Shown one piece after another: positions 11,248 through 24,835 of a stretch of DNA of 33,334 nt. The translations under genes and the position numbers were made by a program. A model generated the notes under the pieces. It did not search any database. It had not been told where the DNA came from and was given only the letters and a program-made list of their open reading frames with translations. Origin of the DNA: Acanthamoeba lenticulata (taxonomy: Eukaryota; Discosea; Longamoebia; Acanthamoebidae); assembly GCA_002179805.1 (NCBI GenBank), contig NAVB01000567.1, positions 1 through 33,334 of the forward strand, given 5' to 3'. Positions within the stretch are counted from its first letter, which is position 1, and the number at the start of each line of letters is the position of its first letter.

Positions 11248-11398
11248 TGTTGAAATTCCAGCCGTCACATCTCTCACTCCTTCCTTTCCCGCCACTACTT
11301 CCCTTTTGTGGCGCTCTCTACCGCTGGCGCGCTCCGCGCGCCCGCTCATCAATAAACGCTTCTCTTTCTCCATCTTCGTGGGACCCTTTACTCCAACA
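11248..11398 (+). repeat. 3' LTR of the copia element
   Basis: This copy has the same 151-bp length as the 5' LTR, with three substitutions: G to A at position 5, G to C in the CCAGCGG segment, and C to T at a CG site in CCGCCGG. The end CCAACA is intact. Confidence 0.93.
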
Positions 11399-11408
11399 GA
11401 CCTCACAC

Positions 11409-11634
11409 GTCCTCGGTGAAGCCGAGGAGAATGGGAGCCGTGGGCAGCTTGGAGGCGATGGCAGGGTTGAGGACCTTGATGGCCGGGTCGTCCCACGAGC
11501 TGATGTTGCCCGACCAGATCCGGGCCAGCGTTGATTGGTCCAACACCTGGGGCATTGCGCCACAGTGTGGTCCATCGTTCCATCACGAGCTCCGCCGAGT
11601 CCGTCCCTGAGCCGGTCAAGTCGACTCCAAAGCC
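11409..11634 (-). pseudogene. PstS-like phosphate-binding (PBP) domain fragment, broken
   Basis: On the minus strand, 11546-11409 encodes DQSTLARIWSGNISSWDDPA followed by IKVLNPAIASKLPTAPI, a strong match to the 'LD-x-x-T-L-A-x-I-x-x-G-x-I-x-x-W-x-D-P-A-I' block of PstS-like periplasmic-binding domains. Just upstream (11634 to about 11569), in another frame, is GFGVDLTGSGTDSAELVMERW, which resembles the N-terminal G-S-G block of the same fold. In intact domains about 55 residues separate these blocks; here almost none do, so there is an internal deletion plus a frame change. Eukaryotic PBP domains of this kind occur in receptor-like proteins. The fragment ends at the 3' LTR, where a possible GTGTGA donor or TGA stop is seen. 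Confidence 0.6.
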
Positions 11635-11705
11635 CGCGACTGCACCAAGCCAAGGAGTGAGTAGTGCGCTTCATAAAACCACGAAATAAAGCCTAGGAGT
11701 TGGAA

Positions 11706-11759
11706 CCTTGGCTTGGCCATGCTAGCAAGGCCAGAAGGAGGAGCATGGCCAAGCGAAGG
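11706..11759. repeat. Imperfect inverted repeat (17-bp arms)
   Basis: Arms 11706-11722 and 11743-11759 pair with a single mismatch around a 20-base spacer; the inner 12 bp pair perfectly. It sits in the 570-bp stretch (11635-12203) where I recognise no gene. The stretch also contains a minus-strand open frame (about 11616-12098) without any recognisable domain. Confidence 0.5.
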
Positions 11760-12203
11760 TGAAGGTGGTTTGTCATCAAGGTGAAGTTGTATGGTGACTG
11801 ACCAACAAGCCTTGACTTTTTTTGAATCGGCCCTGGTGTTACGGGAGAGTTGCCTGGCACCCAGCTGCTTTGGGAGTGATTTCACAGGCGTAGCAGTGAC
11901 CGGTTCAGAATTGGCGAAAGGCTTTCCTTTTTCAGAAGTTGCTGCCAACCGCCAAACATTCCAAATCAGGACCGAACCAGCCGGGTAAAGGAGTCTTAGA
12001 TGCACCCAAACAGCGTAGCCGTCGGGACAAGCACCATGGCGACGTGAGTTGCACCACTTGCCAACACTTTCAATGATCCGCATCTGCACGCCAGACATAT
12101 TTGGACGTAAGCGGGCAGGTGTTTGGGTTGTGTGTCCCGAGTTGCGTTGTCGCTTTTGCGGACCCCCGATCGAAAAAAAATCGTCGACTCTCTGGCCTGT
12201 TCG

Positions 12204-13417
12204 TTACACGGAGGGGAGCGGGATGGGGTCACGATAGCGGACGGCCTGCATCTTGGCTGTGGCTCGCTGCTTGGCCGCGTCGCGCTCCTCGTCGGTCATC
12301 GCCGTCTCCCGGCACAGGTGAGGCCGTGGTGTGTTGGTGGTCTCGTCCAGGAAGGTCTCGATCACGTCGCCGGTCTGTCCGTCGTCCGCCGGCACCTCAA
12401 ACTTGCCCTCGTCGAGCGCCTGCTGCAGCTTGATGGCCCGCACGCCTGCGCCGCACACGAGCCACGGCATGTCGCCGCGCTGGCCAGTGAGAGCCACGAA
12501 CGCGGCGTCGTAGTGTCCAGAGGGGCAGACCGCGCACCATCGACGGTGATCCCGAGCGAGTGGCACGAGCCGAGCACCTCCTTGACAGTGCCCACGAACG
12601 CCCGGGCCTGGGATCGTCCCCAAACCCGCTGCTGCTTGGCGATCGCAAAGACCGCTTGCGTCCCGACGTCCGCTTCGTGCGAGACTGACGTGTCGGTGCG
12701 GGTGAGACAGTGAGTCCCGCTGGCCATTCATCACGCACGCGCGTACACTTGCGTTTGCGCTCTTCCGGGCTGCGCCTCTTGACTTCATAGCCTCCTGCTC
12801 GCGTTTTACGCCGTCAGCCAAGCGGCCCGAGCCTCATCCGTCAACGAACGAGTCAACCCGGACCTTTGCCCAACTGCTTTGCGATGAGGTTGCGGCCTCC
12901 AACGTCCGGCGGGACGTACGAGGACGCCCGCAACAGCATCGTCGAGACGCTGGGCGTGACCACAACCTCTGCGGTCCGTGCTGGCGGGGAGAAACTTGTT
13001 AGGTCTGGCTGTTACACAGTTCGCGCGAGTTGCATCAGGAAGCGCATCATGAGTACGCACTGGCAGGGTGAAGGTGGATCGTGACGTCGATTTTGTAGTT
13101 GAGCCACGACGCCGTCTTCTCTTGAAAAGCTCGGCACACCGGGGCTGGGGGCTGGCGGAAGAAAATGTCTGGGGTCAGAGGAGGGTCGCAAGTGCAGCAA
13201 GCGGGGCACGAGCACGGGGGGGGGGGCACGCGTACAATCCCCAGGGGGCCACACTTGGGCGCCAGCCAGCCAATTGACATGGTCGTACCGCCATAGAGCC
13301 GGGTCTTGACTGCAGTCGTACCCACGGGTAAGAAGAGACAAAAATTTAAAAAAAAAAATCGAAAAAATAAAAGGGATGATGGAAGTTCGTACTTGTGACT
13401 GCCTCTCGTGTGTCCAT
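12204..13417 (-). CDS. MRPL11: Organellar-type ribosomal protein uL11 (MRPL11)
   Basis: Six exons on the minus strand (13417-13393, 13309-13236, 13151-13061, 12980-12864, 12684-12538, 12445-12204) join in phase to 231 residues. Order matches uL11: GPLGI in the N-terminal domain, CRAFQEKTASWLNYKIDVTI, EVVVTPSVSTMLLRASS, GKVSHEADVGTQAVFAIAK, then VGTVKEVLGSCHSLGITVDG in the rRNA-binding C-terminal domain. The organisation (GK-V-x-H, AIAK, LGSxxSLGI) resembles bacterial and mitochondrial L11 more than cytosolic RPL12. The protein forms the stalk base of the large subunit. Some usually conserved N-terminal residues are replaced, and about 55 extra residues follow the domain. The start codon in a 25-nt first exon is chosen because it restores T-I-K before the domain. 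It is divergent with the LigA gene. Confidence 0.82.
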
Positions 13418-13538
13418 GCTTTGCCTACTTCTGCCGAGTGTTTCGCTCTTGGCCTTGAGCGCCCTTTTCAATTAAAAAGCGTTTCCTCTTTTCTTTCTTC
13501 TCATTTATTCCACGAAAACAACTTTTGGCGAGGCCAAG
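13418..13538. promoter_or_regulatory. 121-bp divergent promoter between uL11 and LigA genes
   Basis: Only 121 bp separate the two start codons, so both promoters and 5' UTRs must overlap or share elements. There is an AT-rich segment (TTTTCAATTAAAAAG near 13467-13480) followed by a pyrimidine-rich stretch toward LigA. No canonical TATA box is seen. Confidence 0.55.
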
Positions 13539-16246
<2,708 letters not shown>

Positions 16247-16351
16247 CCCGCATTTGTGTGTAGATTTTTTATATTTATGTTGCAAGAATCTTTTTCCCGC
16301 CCAAGTGGTCGATGAGAGAACAGCTGAGCAAAAAGAAACCAGGCGTTATGT

Positions 16352-18003
16352 TTAAGTCATGCACTCCTTGTGGTGCATGTACTTCTGGAGGCGATTGGCC
16401 TTGAGCTGGATCTTGACTTGCTCGCCAAAGTTGTGTCGGAGCTTGCGCTCTTGCTTGCGGCGCGCGATGATCTCGTCCGCTCGCTTCTCCTTGAGCACGC
16501 CCAGCTCGCCGTACTGCTTCACCAGCTGCACCACGAGCACCGACGTGCGCGTCTCGGCCGGCCGATGCCGCTGCTTGTAGTAGACCTTGAAGGCTCGGTG
16601 GCCGATGGCCTTGCCGTTTTGGAGGATCAGCTCAGCGCCCGTGTCCGACAACGAGATGCTGGCGGGGAAGAACCAAATGCGCGTGAGCGAGGAGGTCTGG
16701 ACAAAGGCTGAAAACACAAGAAACGTACCCAGTATCCACGGAGCCATCGTCATTTACAGTAATGAGAGCCCGGTGCTTGTTGACGCCATCCTCGCCAGTC
16801 TCGTTGTTCTCGCCCTCTTCGTCCTCATCATCACCAAAATTGTAGAAGTCCTCGTATTCTTCGAGCTCCTCGTAAAACTTGATCTTGCAGTGGCTCTTGT
16901 CCAACTGGGAAGAGACAAGACGAATAAGCCTTGGCTTCCTAAGTCTCAAGAGTCTATTGGGCCGTACCATGTGTGATCGAACAGCCCGGACGCTCTGGTA
17001 GTCCTTACCGCAGTAGAGGCACGTGTAGCCGACACCGACCTTCTCGCCGAGGTAGGTCATAAGGCCTTCGAGATCAGTAAGGTTCTCGATCTCGGGAATA
17101 AAGAAGCTGAACTTGGTCCGCGTGTAGTCCAAGTTGGACTTGAGATCGCTGCTCACGTGGCCATCAAAGAGGCACTCCGTCACGGGGATGGGCTTCGCTG
17201 TCTTGAGCCTCTGCTCAATCAACTCCTCCTCTGTCATCTGCAAATTGAAACGGAATCAGAAGGTGTTGCAACAACAAATAACAGGAGAAGGAGAGAACGA
17301 GAGAAAACAAGGTCCTCAGCAAAGCTCTATTGGGTGAGAGTTTTCCACACATAAATTTCGGTATGGTGCATGTAAAAATCATAGGCAGTTTGAATAAGAT
17401 CACCACGTTGCAACATGAGCGGTTTTAAAGGGCCGTACCTCAGGCTCTGACTCGTCAGCGGAGTCCTCTGCATCCTGGACGACAGGATCTTCAAGGCTAA
17501 TTCCAAGCTCACTGGCTGCCTGCGCCAGGCTGGCACCCGACATGGCGCGGCCCTTGCCCTTGGTCGCCTTGAACTTGTGAACCTTCTTCGCCGCTGGACG
17601 TTGTCTGGTTTGGGGTCAAAACATGATTAGAAAATTAAATCTCATCTGAAAGCCAGATCAAGCACAGGAACAGTGAAACCTCAGCAAAGCTCTATTGGGT
17701 GAGAGTTTTCCACACATAAATTTCGGTATGGTGCATGTAAAAATCATTGGTAGATCTGTTGAGATCGCTCAAAATGTGAGAGGAAAAGACGTACTTGGCA
17801 TTGAGTGCCTGGCTGTCGAGGACTGACTTCTCCGTCCTCAGAGCCTTGACCTTGTCCTCGAAAGCCTCTTCGGTGACGGGCGGAAGACCAGCAACTTTGC
17901 GCTTGAGATTGAAGCAATGCCACGGAGCGCGGTAGTGCAGCCGCTGCACCTCGGCCGAGTCGAAGAACATACGACACGTCATACACGTGTAGGTGTCCGC
18001 CAT
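16352..18003 (-). CDS. REI1: Cytoplasmic 60S biogenesis factor REI1/ZNF622
   Basis: Five exons (18003-17795, 17604-17439, 17237-16968, 16904-16729, 16658-16352) join in phase to 375 residues, close to yeast Rei1 (about 390). The N terminus MADTYTCMTCRMFF with HYRAPWHCFNLKRKV is the first C2H2 finger of the family. FSFFIPEIENLTDLEGLM with YLGEKVGVGYTCLYC and VRSHM, followed by DKSHC, is the conserved core; GKAIGHRAFKVYYKQR is the C-terminal signature. REI1 takes part in releasing and recycling export factors from pre-60S particles. The second finger is degenerate: CLFD and LDYTRTKFSFF replace the usual CLFC and H-x(3-5)-H. An upstream in-frame ATG at 18051 exists, but MADTYTC fits the family. 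Introns 1 and 2 (about 190 and 200 nt) are three times the length of the others and each hold a snoRNA-like repeat. Confidence 0.92.
17314..17382 (-). ncRNA. Candidate box C/D snoRNA in REI1 intron 2
   Basis: On the gene strand this 69-nt unit begins with ATGATTT (a C-box-like sequence) and ends with CTGAGG (perfect D box CTGA). CCGA, about a third of the way in, can act as D'. The nine bases CATGCACCA just before it (three bases apart, ending ATA) are complementary to the conserved 18S rRNA sequence TGGTGCATG. It is identical to the unit in intron 1. C/D snoRNAs are often hosted in introns of ribosome-biogenesis genes. The C box deviates from RTGATGA at its last two bases and the terminal stem is weak in this copy. 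Confidence 0.55.
17679..17747 (-). ncRNA. Candidate box C/D snoRNA in REI1 intron 1
   Basis: Identical 69-nt copy of the unit in intron 2. The identity starts exactly at the C-box-like ATGATTT and stops exactly after the D box (CTGAGG), with unrelated sequence on both sides. In this copy ACC before the C box can pair with GGT after the D box, a short terminal stem. The sequence before the D box (CCAATAGAGCTTTG) is a second possible guide whose target I could not identify. Confidence 0.58.
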
Positions 18004-18529
18004 TTTGTAGTAAGTCTCTTGATCAACAGGTGTACGTTCGATTGATCCCAACGTGTGCTCTACACGAAGATGATCGCTCGGCGCGGAGTGTGAGTTTATG
18101 TACAGGCGCCTCTTGTTTCGGCGCGGTAAAAAAGAAGAAATAGATAAAAAGTGCTCTCGTTTCGGCGACGTCCTTCCTGCGTTCTTCTTTTGTACTCATT
18201 TTCTTTGTTTGACGGAGTTAGACTGCTTGGAGAAACGGAGGAGAAGGCAGGAAATTCTATTTCTCAACGTGGTCAATAAAATATTTCCAAAGATATATAA
18301 AAATATGAGGTTAATATTAATTTTATTAGCCCTCTTGCAACTTACCGTCTTGTTTGCTTCTTAGATCACAACTTGGATCTCGCCCGATGCACCATCACGA
18401 AAGAGAGTGGTTTGCCTCAGCGACCAACGGACAAGGACCGCCACCTTAAAGCCTGCCAGTACGGTATTTCCGTCTCATTTCCTTCCAGCAGCACTTGTCC
18501 TTCTTCACTCACGCAGCAGGCACGGCAAC
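18004..18529. promoter_or_regulatory. Divergent promoter region between REI1 and ALDH
   Basis: This 526-bp stretch separates the start codons of two divergent genes. An AT-rich block at 18270-18320 contains TATATAAAAATA (about 18294-18305), a plausible TATA box for the aldehyde dehydrogenase gene. A short frame starting at 18305 (19 hydrophobic residues) ends before the ALDH start and is not supported as a gene. Confidence 0.4.
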
Positions 18530-21197
18530 ATGCTCAAGACCTCTGTTCCCTCGGTCGTTGCGCGCTCCCTCATCGCGAGGCGAGGCTTCTCCACTGCCAC
18601 GTATGCGCATACTATTCCTAACCCTTCTTCTTTCATTCCGATCCACTCAGTTATTGCCGTTTTTTTGTGCAGCGATCGCGTGACTGCCTCTGTTGCTCTC
18701 GCTAACCGTCTTTCCGGTACATAATATATATATATATTAAGCTTTTCACCCAACCCAAAATCTCTCTTCTTCCCTCTCCGTTGAATCCGATTCGATCGTC
18801 GTCGTGTCACACGGAAGTTGACTCCGTTCTTTTGTTGTTGTCGACATGACTTCAAAAAGGCAAGCACTTCATCGGCGGCAATCTGCGTGCGGCCCAAAAC
18901 GGCGGCGTGTTCGAGGTCGTCAGCCCGGCCACGGGCGAGAAGATCGGCGAGGCCGCCCTCGGTGCGCACACCCTCACAGCTACCGAACCTCTCCATCTTG
19001 CAGCGGACAGGCTCTGACACAACACGTGCTCGTCTTCATCATTACAGGCGACGAAGCCGACATCAACGCCGCCGTGACTGCGGCCGCGCGTGCCCAAAAG
19101 GAGTGGCGCGAGCAGCCCGTTCGGTACCATTTCCTCTTCTCGCCCGCAAGCGTGGTAGGCGGGGCAGCGTGTGGCCACTGACCTTTTCCTGATCCGATGT
19201 GCAGCGCACGCGGAGCCTTGGTGGCCAAGTGCGGTGAAGTGCTGCGCCAGCACGCCGAGGAGCTCGCCCAGCTCACTTCCCTTGAGACGGGCAAGGTACC
19301 CTATTTATTTTATTTTATTTTATTTTTTATTGCCAAATAGAAAAAGGAGTTAAATTCATCAATAAATCAACCAACCAGGCGATCAGGACCGAGTCGAGGG
19401 TCGAGGCCGGTATGCTCGCCGACACGCTCTCCTTCTTCGGAGGTCTCGCGCCGGAGATCAAGGGCCAGACCATCCCCTTCAACCCGAACGTGCTCACCTA
19501 CACCTCGCGCGAGCCCGTCGGTGTCGTCGGCGCCATCGTCCCCGTAACGTTTTCCTTCTCTTTATTCTTTAAATTGTTTCTCTTTATTTAATGTTGTTGC
19601 TGACGTGGCGCTGCGGAGCCGCGCGCAGTGGAACGTGCCGATGCTGCTCTTTGCCCTCAAGCTGGCGCCGGCCCTCGTCACCGGCAACGCCGTCGTCCTC
19701 AAGTCGGCCGAGTCGGCGCCCTTTGGTTCGGCTTCGCTCCCGCCCGCGCGCGTGTGCGTGCGTGTGTGTGCGGTCTTACGCGGCTGACCAGCGGGACAGG
19801 CGTCCTGAGGGTGACGGAGCTCCTGAACCAGATCCTGCCCCCGGGCCTCGTCAACACGGTCTCTGGCTACGGCAGGCAGGCCGGCACGCCGCTCGTCCGG
19901 CACCCGCTGGTCAAGAAGATCACCTTCACCGGCTCCGTCGACACCGGCCGCGAAATCTACAAGTGCGCCTCTTCCTCTGGCGCGCGGCGCTCTCATGATG
20001 GCCCTTTGCTGACAAGGTCGGGCGCAGGCACGCCGCGGAGAAGCTCATCCCCGTCACGCTCGAGCTCGGCGGCAAGTCGCCCATGATCGGTACCCACACG
20101 CAGCTTGCGCGCTTGCACACGAGACGAGCGCTGACGAACGCGTCGACGCGCAGTGCTGGAGGACGCCAACTTTGAGAAGGCGGTCAACGGAGCCGTGCTC
20201 TCGATGCGCTTCACGCGCCAGGGCCAGTCCTGCACGGCGGCCAGCCGCATCTTTGTGCACGAGTCCCTCCACGACAAGTTCGTGGCCGCCCTCAAGGAGA
20301 AGGTCAACGCCCTCAAGGTACACGCGTCTCCGAGAGGCGCACACGTGCGCGCGTGTGTCGTGTCGTGTCGCCGTGCCGGCCGTGTGCTCAACCCGCACGC
20401 GCGCGTGTCGTGTGTGCCAAGATGGGCCACCCGCTGGACGAGGAGACCGACATCGGCACGGTCATCAACCAGCCGCAGCTGACCAAGATCCAGCGCTACA
20501 TCGACATGGGCAAGTCCACATCGGGCGCCACCGCCCACGAGTGCTCGGCCCTCCCGACCGATCCCGCCCTCGCCAAGGTCCCCTCGCACATACACGGCCC
20601 AGTAGCAGTTCTGATTAAGGTGGCGGCTGACATGGTGGAGAGACATTCGTCGTGCGACAGGGCCTGTACGTGCGGCCGGTGATCTTCACGGGCCTCTCCA
20701 GCCAGTCCCCCCTGGCGCGCGAAGAGATCTTCGGGCCGGTCACCTGCGTCTTCAAGGTCGGTGTCCCGCTCTTGCTCCCTCTCGTCCACGTTGGTTATTG
20801 ACGCTATCGTCTTGGTGTTCGTCGTCGTCCTCTAGTTCAACGACTTTGAGGCGGTGCTGGAGGAGGCCAACTCCACCGTGTACGGCCTCTCGGCCAGCGT
20901 GTGGACCAACGACCTGCAGAAGGCGCTCCTCGCCTCGCGCAGGCTCGAGGCTGGTACGCGCCATGTCTCCATCTCGCGCGGGATGGTCGTCGGATGCCTT
21001 TGCCGCGGCTCACACGCACGCGACACGCACACGCGCGCACGCACACAGGCGTCGTGCAGGTGAACCAGAACGCGGTGGTGCAGCCCAACCTGCCCGTCGG
21101 CGGATGGAAGGTGTCGGGCCTCGGGCGCGAGGGCTCGCTCGAGACCATGCTCGAGCACTTCACCCACAGCAAGACTGTCGCCATCAACCTCGCCTAG
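18530..21197 (+). CDS. Mitochondrial aldehyde dehydrogenase (ALDH superfamily)
   Basis: About 14 exons, the first at 18530-18600 and the last at about 21050-21197, give roughly 500 residues, normal for the family. The N terminus [20 protein letters not shown] followed by STAT looks like a mitochondrial presequence. The NAD-binding motif FTGSVDTG, the general base glutamate in LELGGKSP, the nucleophilic cysteine in GQSCTAAS (near 20230), EEIFGPV and the C-terminal [13 protein letters not shown] block are all present, so the enzyme should oxidise an aldehyde to the acid with NAD(P)+. Substrate cannot be read reliably; betaine-aldehyde or aromatic-aldehyde types are possible. Several introns contain alternating CG/TG/CA tracts. 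It is divergent from REI1 and convergent with the thiolase. Exact borders of exons 9, 11 and 12 are approximate. Confidence 0.9.
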
Positions 21198-21259
21198 GGA
21201 TCCTTCTCCTTCTGCTCCTTGTGATGAGAGATGGTCATGATGATGACCTCGAGAGGGAG

Positions 21260-21265
21260 AATAAA
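21260..21265 (+). terminator. Poly(A) signal of the ALDH gene
   Basis: AATAAA lies 63 bases after the ALDH stop codon, in the 233-bp gap between two convergent genes. Confidence 0.6.
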
Positions 21266-21430
21266 ATAGCTTCTTTGATAAAAAGGTATTTCAATTTAAA
21301 AAAATAAACAAGAATTCTATTTTTGAGGCCAGAAGGGACAAGTGGTGATCCGGTTGAGCCCCATCAGGGCGCACCACACACCACCGCGCATCAGGGCATC
21401 ATCGCAGCCTTCTCATCATCCTCTTCCTCC

Positions 21431-23277
<1,847 letters not shown>

Positions 23278-23662
23278 TGTGTGATGTGTGGCGGGTTGTG
23301 TTTCGATTGTGTTTGTGTTCTAAGAGGCGGTGACCCGAGAGTGCTTGGGCTGCTGGCGGCATATCGCGGGAAAGCGGAAGGTCCCGACCATGGCCGGCAT
23401 TTTCCGACTTCCATATCCCACTTTATCGGCCCCGGGGAGAAAATGGAGATGAAGTTACCCCTTTGTGCCCTTCTTCTCTTGGGCCTCTTGGGTCCTCCCG
23501 ATCACGTGGGATCTTGGGCGGACCATCAAGACAGTGCTCAAGGAGGAGGCACTCTACATCCTGGGTGCCTCCTGGGTGCCCAGATAACAAACATAACATC
23601 AGTTTGTAACTCCGGGAACACAGGAACGAAAAGAAAAAAGAAAATGAAAGCAAAAAAACAAG
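23278..23662. promoter_or_regulatory. Divergent intergenic region, thiolase and TMEM222
   Basis: This 385-bp gap between two divergent start codons shows no gene I can support. It contains a small tandem direct repeat (CCTGGGTGCC twice near 23558-23581) and A-rich sequence just before the TMEM222 start. Confidence 0.4.
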
Positions 23663-24708
23663 ATGAGGGCGGCCTACGCACACGAGGAGGAAGAGGATGA
23701 ACAGACAACCAACTACTCAGTTGCTGCTGACTCTACCAGTGGGGCAGTAGTGGGCCCCTACCGCATGTGCATCGTGTGGTGTCCTATCCCCCTCCTCACG
23801 TACGCCCCACCATTTTTTTTCAACTGTTTTTATGTGGCCACCAAACGCAACTTTCTCCAGGTGGTTGTGCCCTTGGGTGGGGCATCTTGGGATGAGCACA
23901 AGTACAGGCCTCCTTCACGACTTTGCCGGCCCGTACACCATCAACGTAGCTCCCTCCTTGTTTGTCCTGTCACACCTTCATTGACATGACCGTTGTGTCT
24001 GTGCGTTGTTGAACAATGCAGCGCCATCCAACCCTGCTCGCTTTTGGAAGACCCACCAAGTACGTGCTTGGGTCCACTCTTGGCCATTCGGAATACCTGC
24101 AGAGACTGCCAACTGAGCTCCTCCTGGTGGTGATAGGTTCTACCGGGTTCAAGAGGCGTGGGGCAGCAGCCCCGAGGAGAGCGCCCAGAGGTGGGACGAC
24201 GCCGTCGAAGCGGCCTCGGCCGAGTATGCCAACCGCATGGTACGCACATGTAGCAAGGAGGCATTCTGCCAGGACATTGCGCAGTTGGCTGACTTTTATG
24301 CACATCTCTTCTACATCCACCTTCAACTCCCTCGTTACCTCCATGAAGCACAATCTCCTCTGGTACGCGCTGGTCCTGGCCGACGACTGCTTAATCATCA
24401 ACCAACCGACCAATCAACACTAAACAGGGACAACTGCCACAGCCATGTGGGCCATGCATTGAACCGGTTGCACTTCAAGAAGAGCACGCACTGGAATACC
24501 CTCACGCTCATCATCTTCATGATGCTGTACTCCAAGTACCCCACGTACGTAGCTGCTGCTGCCATCATCACTTCACCTTGTCCAGCCGCCGTGGCTGACA
24601 ACTTTATGTTTGTCGGGCGACACCAGCTGGGGCCACGTGATCCAGACCTACCTGCCCTTTGTTGTTCTCCTCACTGGCCTCCTTTTCGTCCTCAGCTTCT
24701 TCTTCTAA
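23663..24708 (+). CDS. TMEM222: TMEM222/RTE1 family membrane protein (DUF778)
   Basis: Seven exons (23663-23799, 23861-23945, 24022-24059, 24137-24239, 24349-24362, 24428-24544, 24627-24708) join in phase to 191 residues, near the 208 of human TMEM222. The match runs along the whole chain: YRMCIVWCPIPLLTW, GHLGMSTSTGLLHDFAGPY, LAFGRPTKFYRV, then HNLLWDNCHSHVGHALN and a C-terminal membrane segment (QTYLPFVVLLTGLLFVLSFF). Plant RTE1 controls the ethylene receptor ETR1 in the ER/Golgi; the role in protists is unknown. The fifth exon is only 14 nt, and it is needed to bring the HNLLW-DNCHSHV block into line with relatives. The acidic N terminus (EEEEDE) is a local feature. Start chosen at the first in-frame ATG, with A at -3. 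Confidence 0.88.
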
Positions 24709-24835
24709 CAAGCTTTTTTTTGTATTTTTTGTATTTTTTTATTTGTGGCTTGTTTGTTATTTTTAATGACTTCTTTCAATAACAAACAAAATCTTTTTTT
24801 CTTCATAAATATATGTACAAATAGTGGAAAGTGTT

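Larger units (their letters stand above)
5909..11398 (+). mobile_element. Ty1/copia LTR retrotransposon, full-length but decayed
   Basis: The element is 5,490 bp long and bounded by two 151-bp direct LTRs that begin TGTTG and end CAACA. Between them lie a primer-binding site, Gag, CCHC knuckle, protease, integrase, reverse transcriptase and RNase H in copia order (integrase before RT). The whole coding region stays in one frame from 6107 to 11224 but has five stop codons. The LTRs differ at three positions. No target-site duplication is visible: CGCGT precedes the left LTR and GACCT follows the right one. The left flank is a cut GH65 gene and the right flank is an unrelated cut gene on the other strand. 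Base composition differs from the neighbours, with long stretches lacking CG dinucleotides. Confidence 0.95.

Noticed and set aside
11616..12098. Minus-strand open frame of 160 codons
   Set aside because: No recognisable domain, overlaps the PBP fragment, and its composition looks like intergenic sequence; I describe it only as unexplained.
17314..17747. Short peptide (DFYMHHTEIYVWKTLTQ) repeated in REI1 introns as a duplicated exon
   Set aside because: The identical block extends beyond the frame, lies within clean introns and has C/D box-like ends, so an RNA fits better than a coding exon.
18305..18364. Small hydrophobic frame before the ALDH gene
   Set aside because: It sits just after a TATA-like sequence, probably in untranscribed or leader DNA, and has no support beyond its length.
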